NCBI GenBank assembly: GCA_018895675.1
Contig: JAHIOG010000570.1
Location: 1 to 6,047, forward strand
Direction: 5' to 3'
Source: a bacterium
GTDB lineage: Bacteria; Fidelibacterota; UBA2242
DNA: 6,047 nt
Each line of letters starts with the position of its first letter. Position 1 is the stretch's first letter. The translations under genes and the position numbers were made by a program. Below are positions 6,012 through 6,047 of this stretch, piece by piece. The notes under the pieces were generated by a model. The model worked only from the letters and a program-made list of their open reading frames with translations. It was not told the origin of the DNA and searched no databases.

Positions 6012-6047
6012 ATCAAATCGGATTAAATACTGTTGACTATTTTGCCC

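Noticed and set aside
1..6047. CRISPR array, tRNA, rRNA or riboswitch
   Set aside because: I saw no regularly spaced repeats, no tRNA-like cloverleaf and no known riboswitch core on either strand by eye. A covariance-model search was not possible here.

Overview
The window most likely comes from an uncultured anaerobic bacterium of the Fibrobacterota-Chlorobiota-Bacteroidota (FCB) side of the tree, such as KSB1, Calditrichota, Marinimicrobia or Ignavibacteria. The main reason is that the large secreted enzyme ends in a type IX secretion (T9SS) sorting domain of the 'NxPNPFNPxTxIxFxLP' kind, which is characteristic of those phyla. A giant CoA-dehydratase-activase-type protein on the other strand fits an anaerobe. 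The phylum cannot be fixed from this window alone.

Layout. (1) Positions 1-1703, plus strand: the C-terminal 566 or so residues of a very large 2-hydroxyacyl-CoA dehydratase activase-related protein (DUF2229 / HgdB-like part), whose 5' end lies outside the window. (2) Positions 1705-2118: a decayed IS200/IS605-type element, with a tnpA pseudogene carrying an internal deletion with frameshift, a lost metal-ligand glutamine and a nonsense codon, followed by a right-end-like hairpin. (3) Positions 2119-2582: non-coding sequence between convergent genes, with two minus-strand intrinsic terminators, a GTCCCGAT hairpin, a 16-bp perfect palindrome and a pair of 10-bp inverted repeats enclosing 125 bp. 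(4) Positions 2583-5645, minus strand: an intact 1020-residue exported GH63/MGH1-like (alpha/alpha)6-barrel glycoside hydrolase, with a fibronectin-III-like module inside its N-terminal beta-sandwich and a C-terminal T9SS sorting domain. (5) Positions 5732-5998, minus strand: the N-terminal Rossmann half of a Gfo/Idh/MocA oxidoreductase that breaks by frameshift and truncation just upstream of the hydrolase.

How they fit together. The oxidoreductase remnant and the hydrolase lie in the same direction and both suit carbohydrate use, so they may once have been one sugar-utilisation unit. The activase-like gene is unrelated and points the other way. I see no convincing new defence, CRISPR or RNA system. 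The most distinctive signal is small palindromic or repeat elements that appear to have entered coding sequence. The clearest is a 21-bp unit bounded by a 4-bp direct repeat, inserted in frame in the sorting domain of the hydrolase. A tandem-repeat linker in the activase-like protein is a weaker case. A related hairpin lies in the intergenic region.
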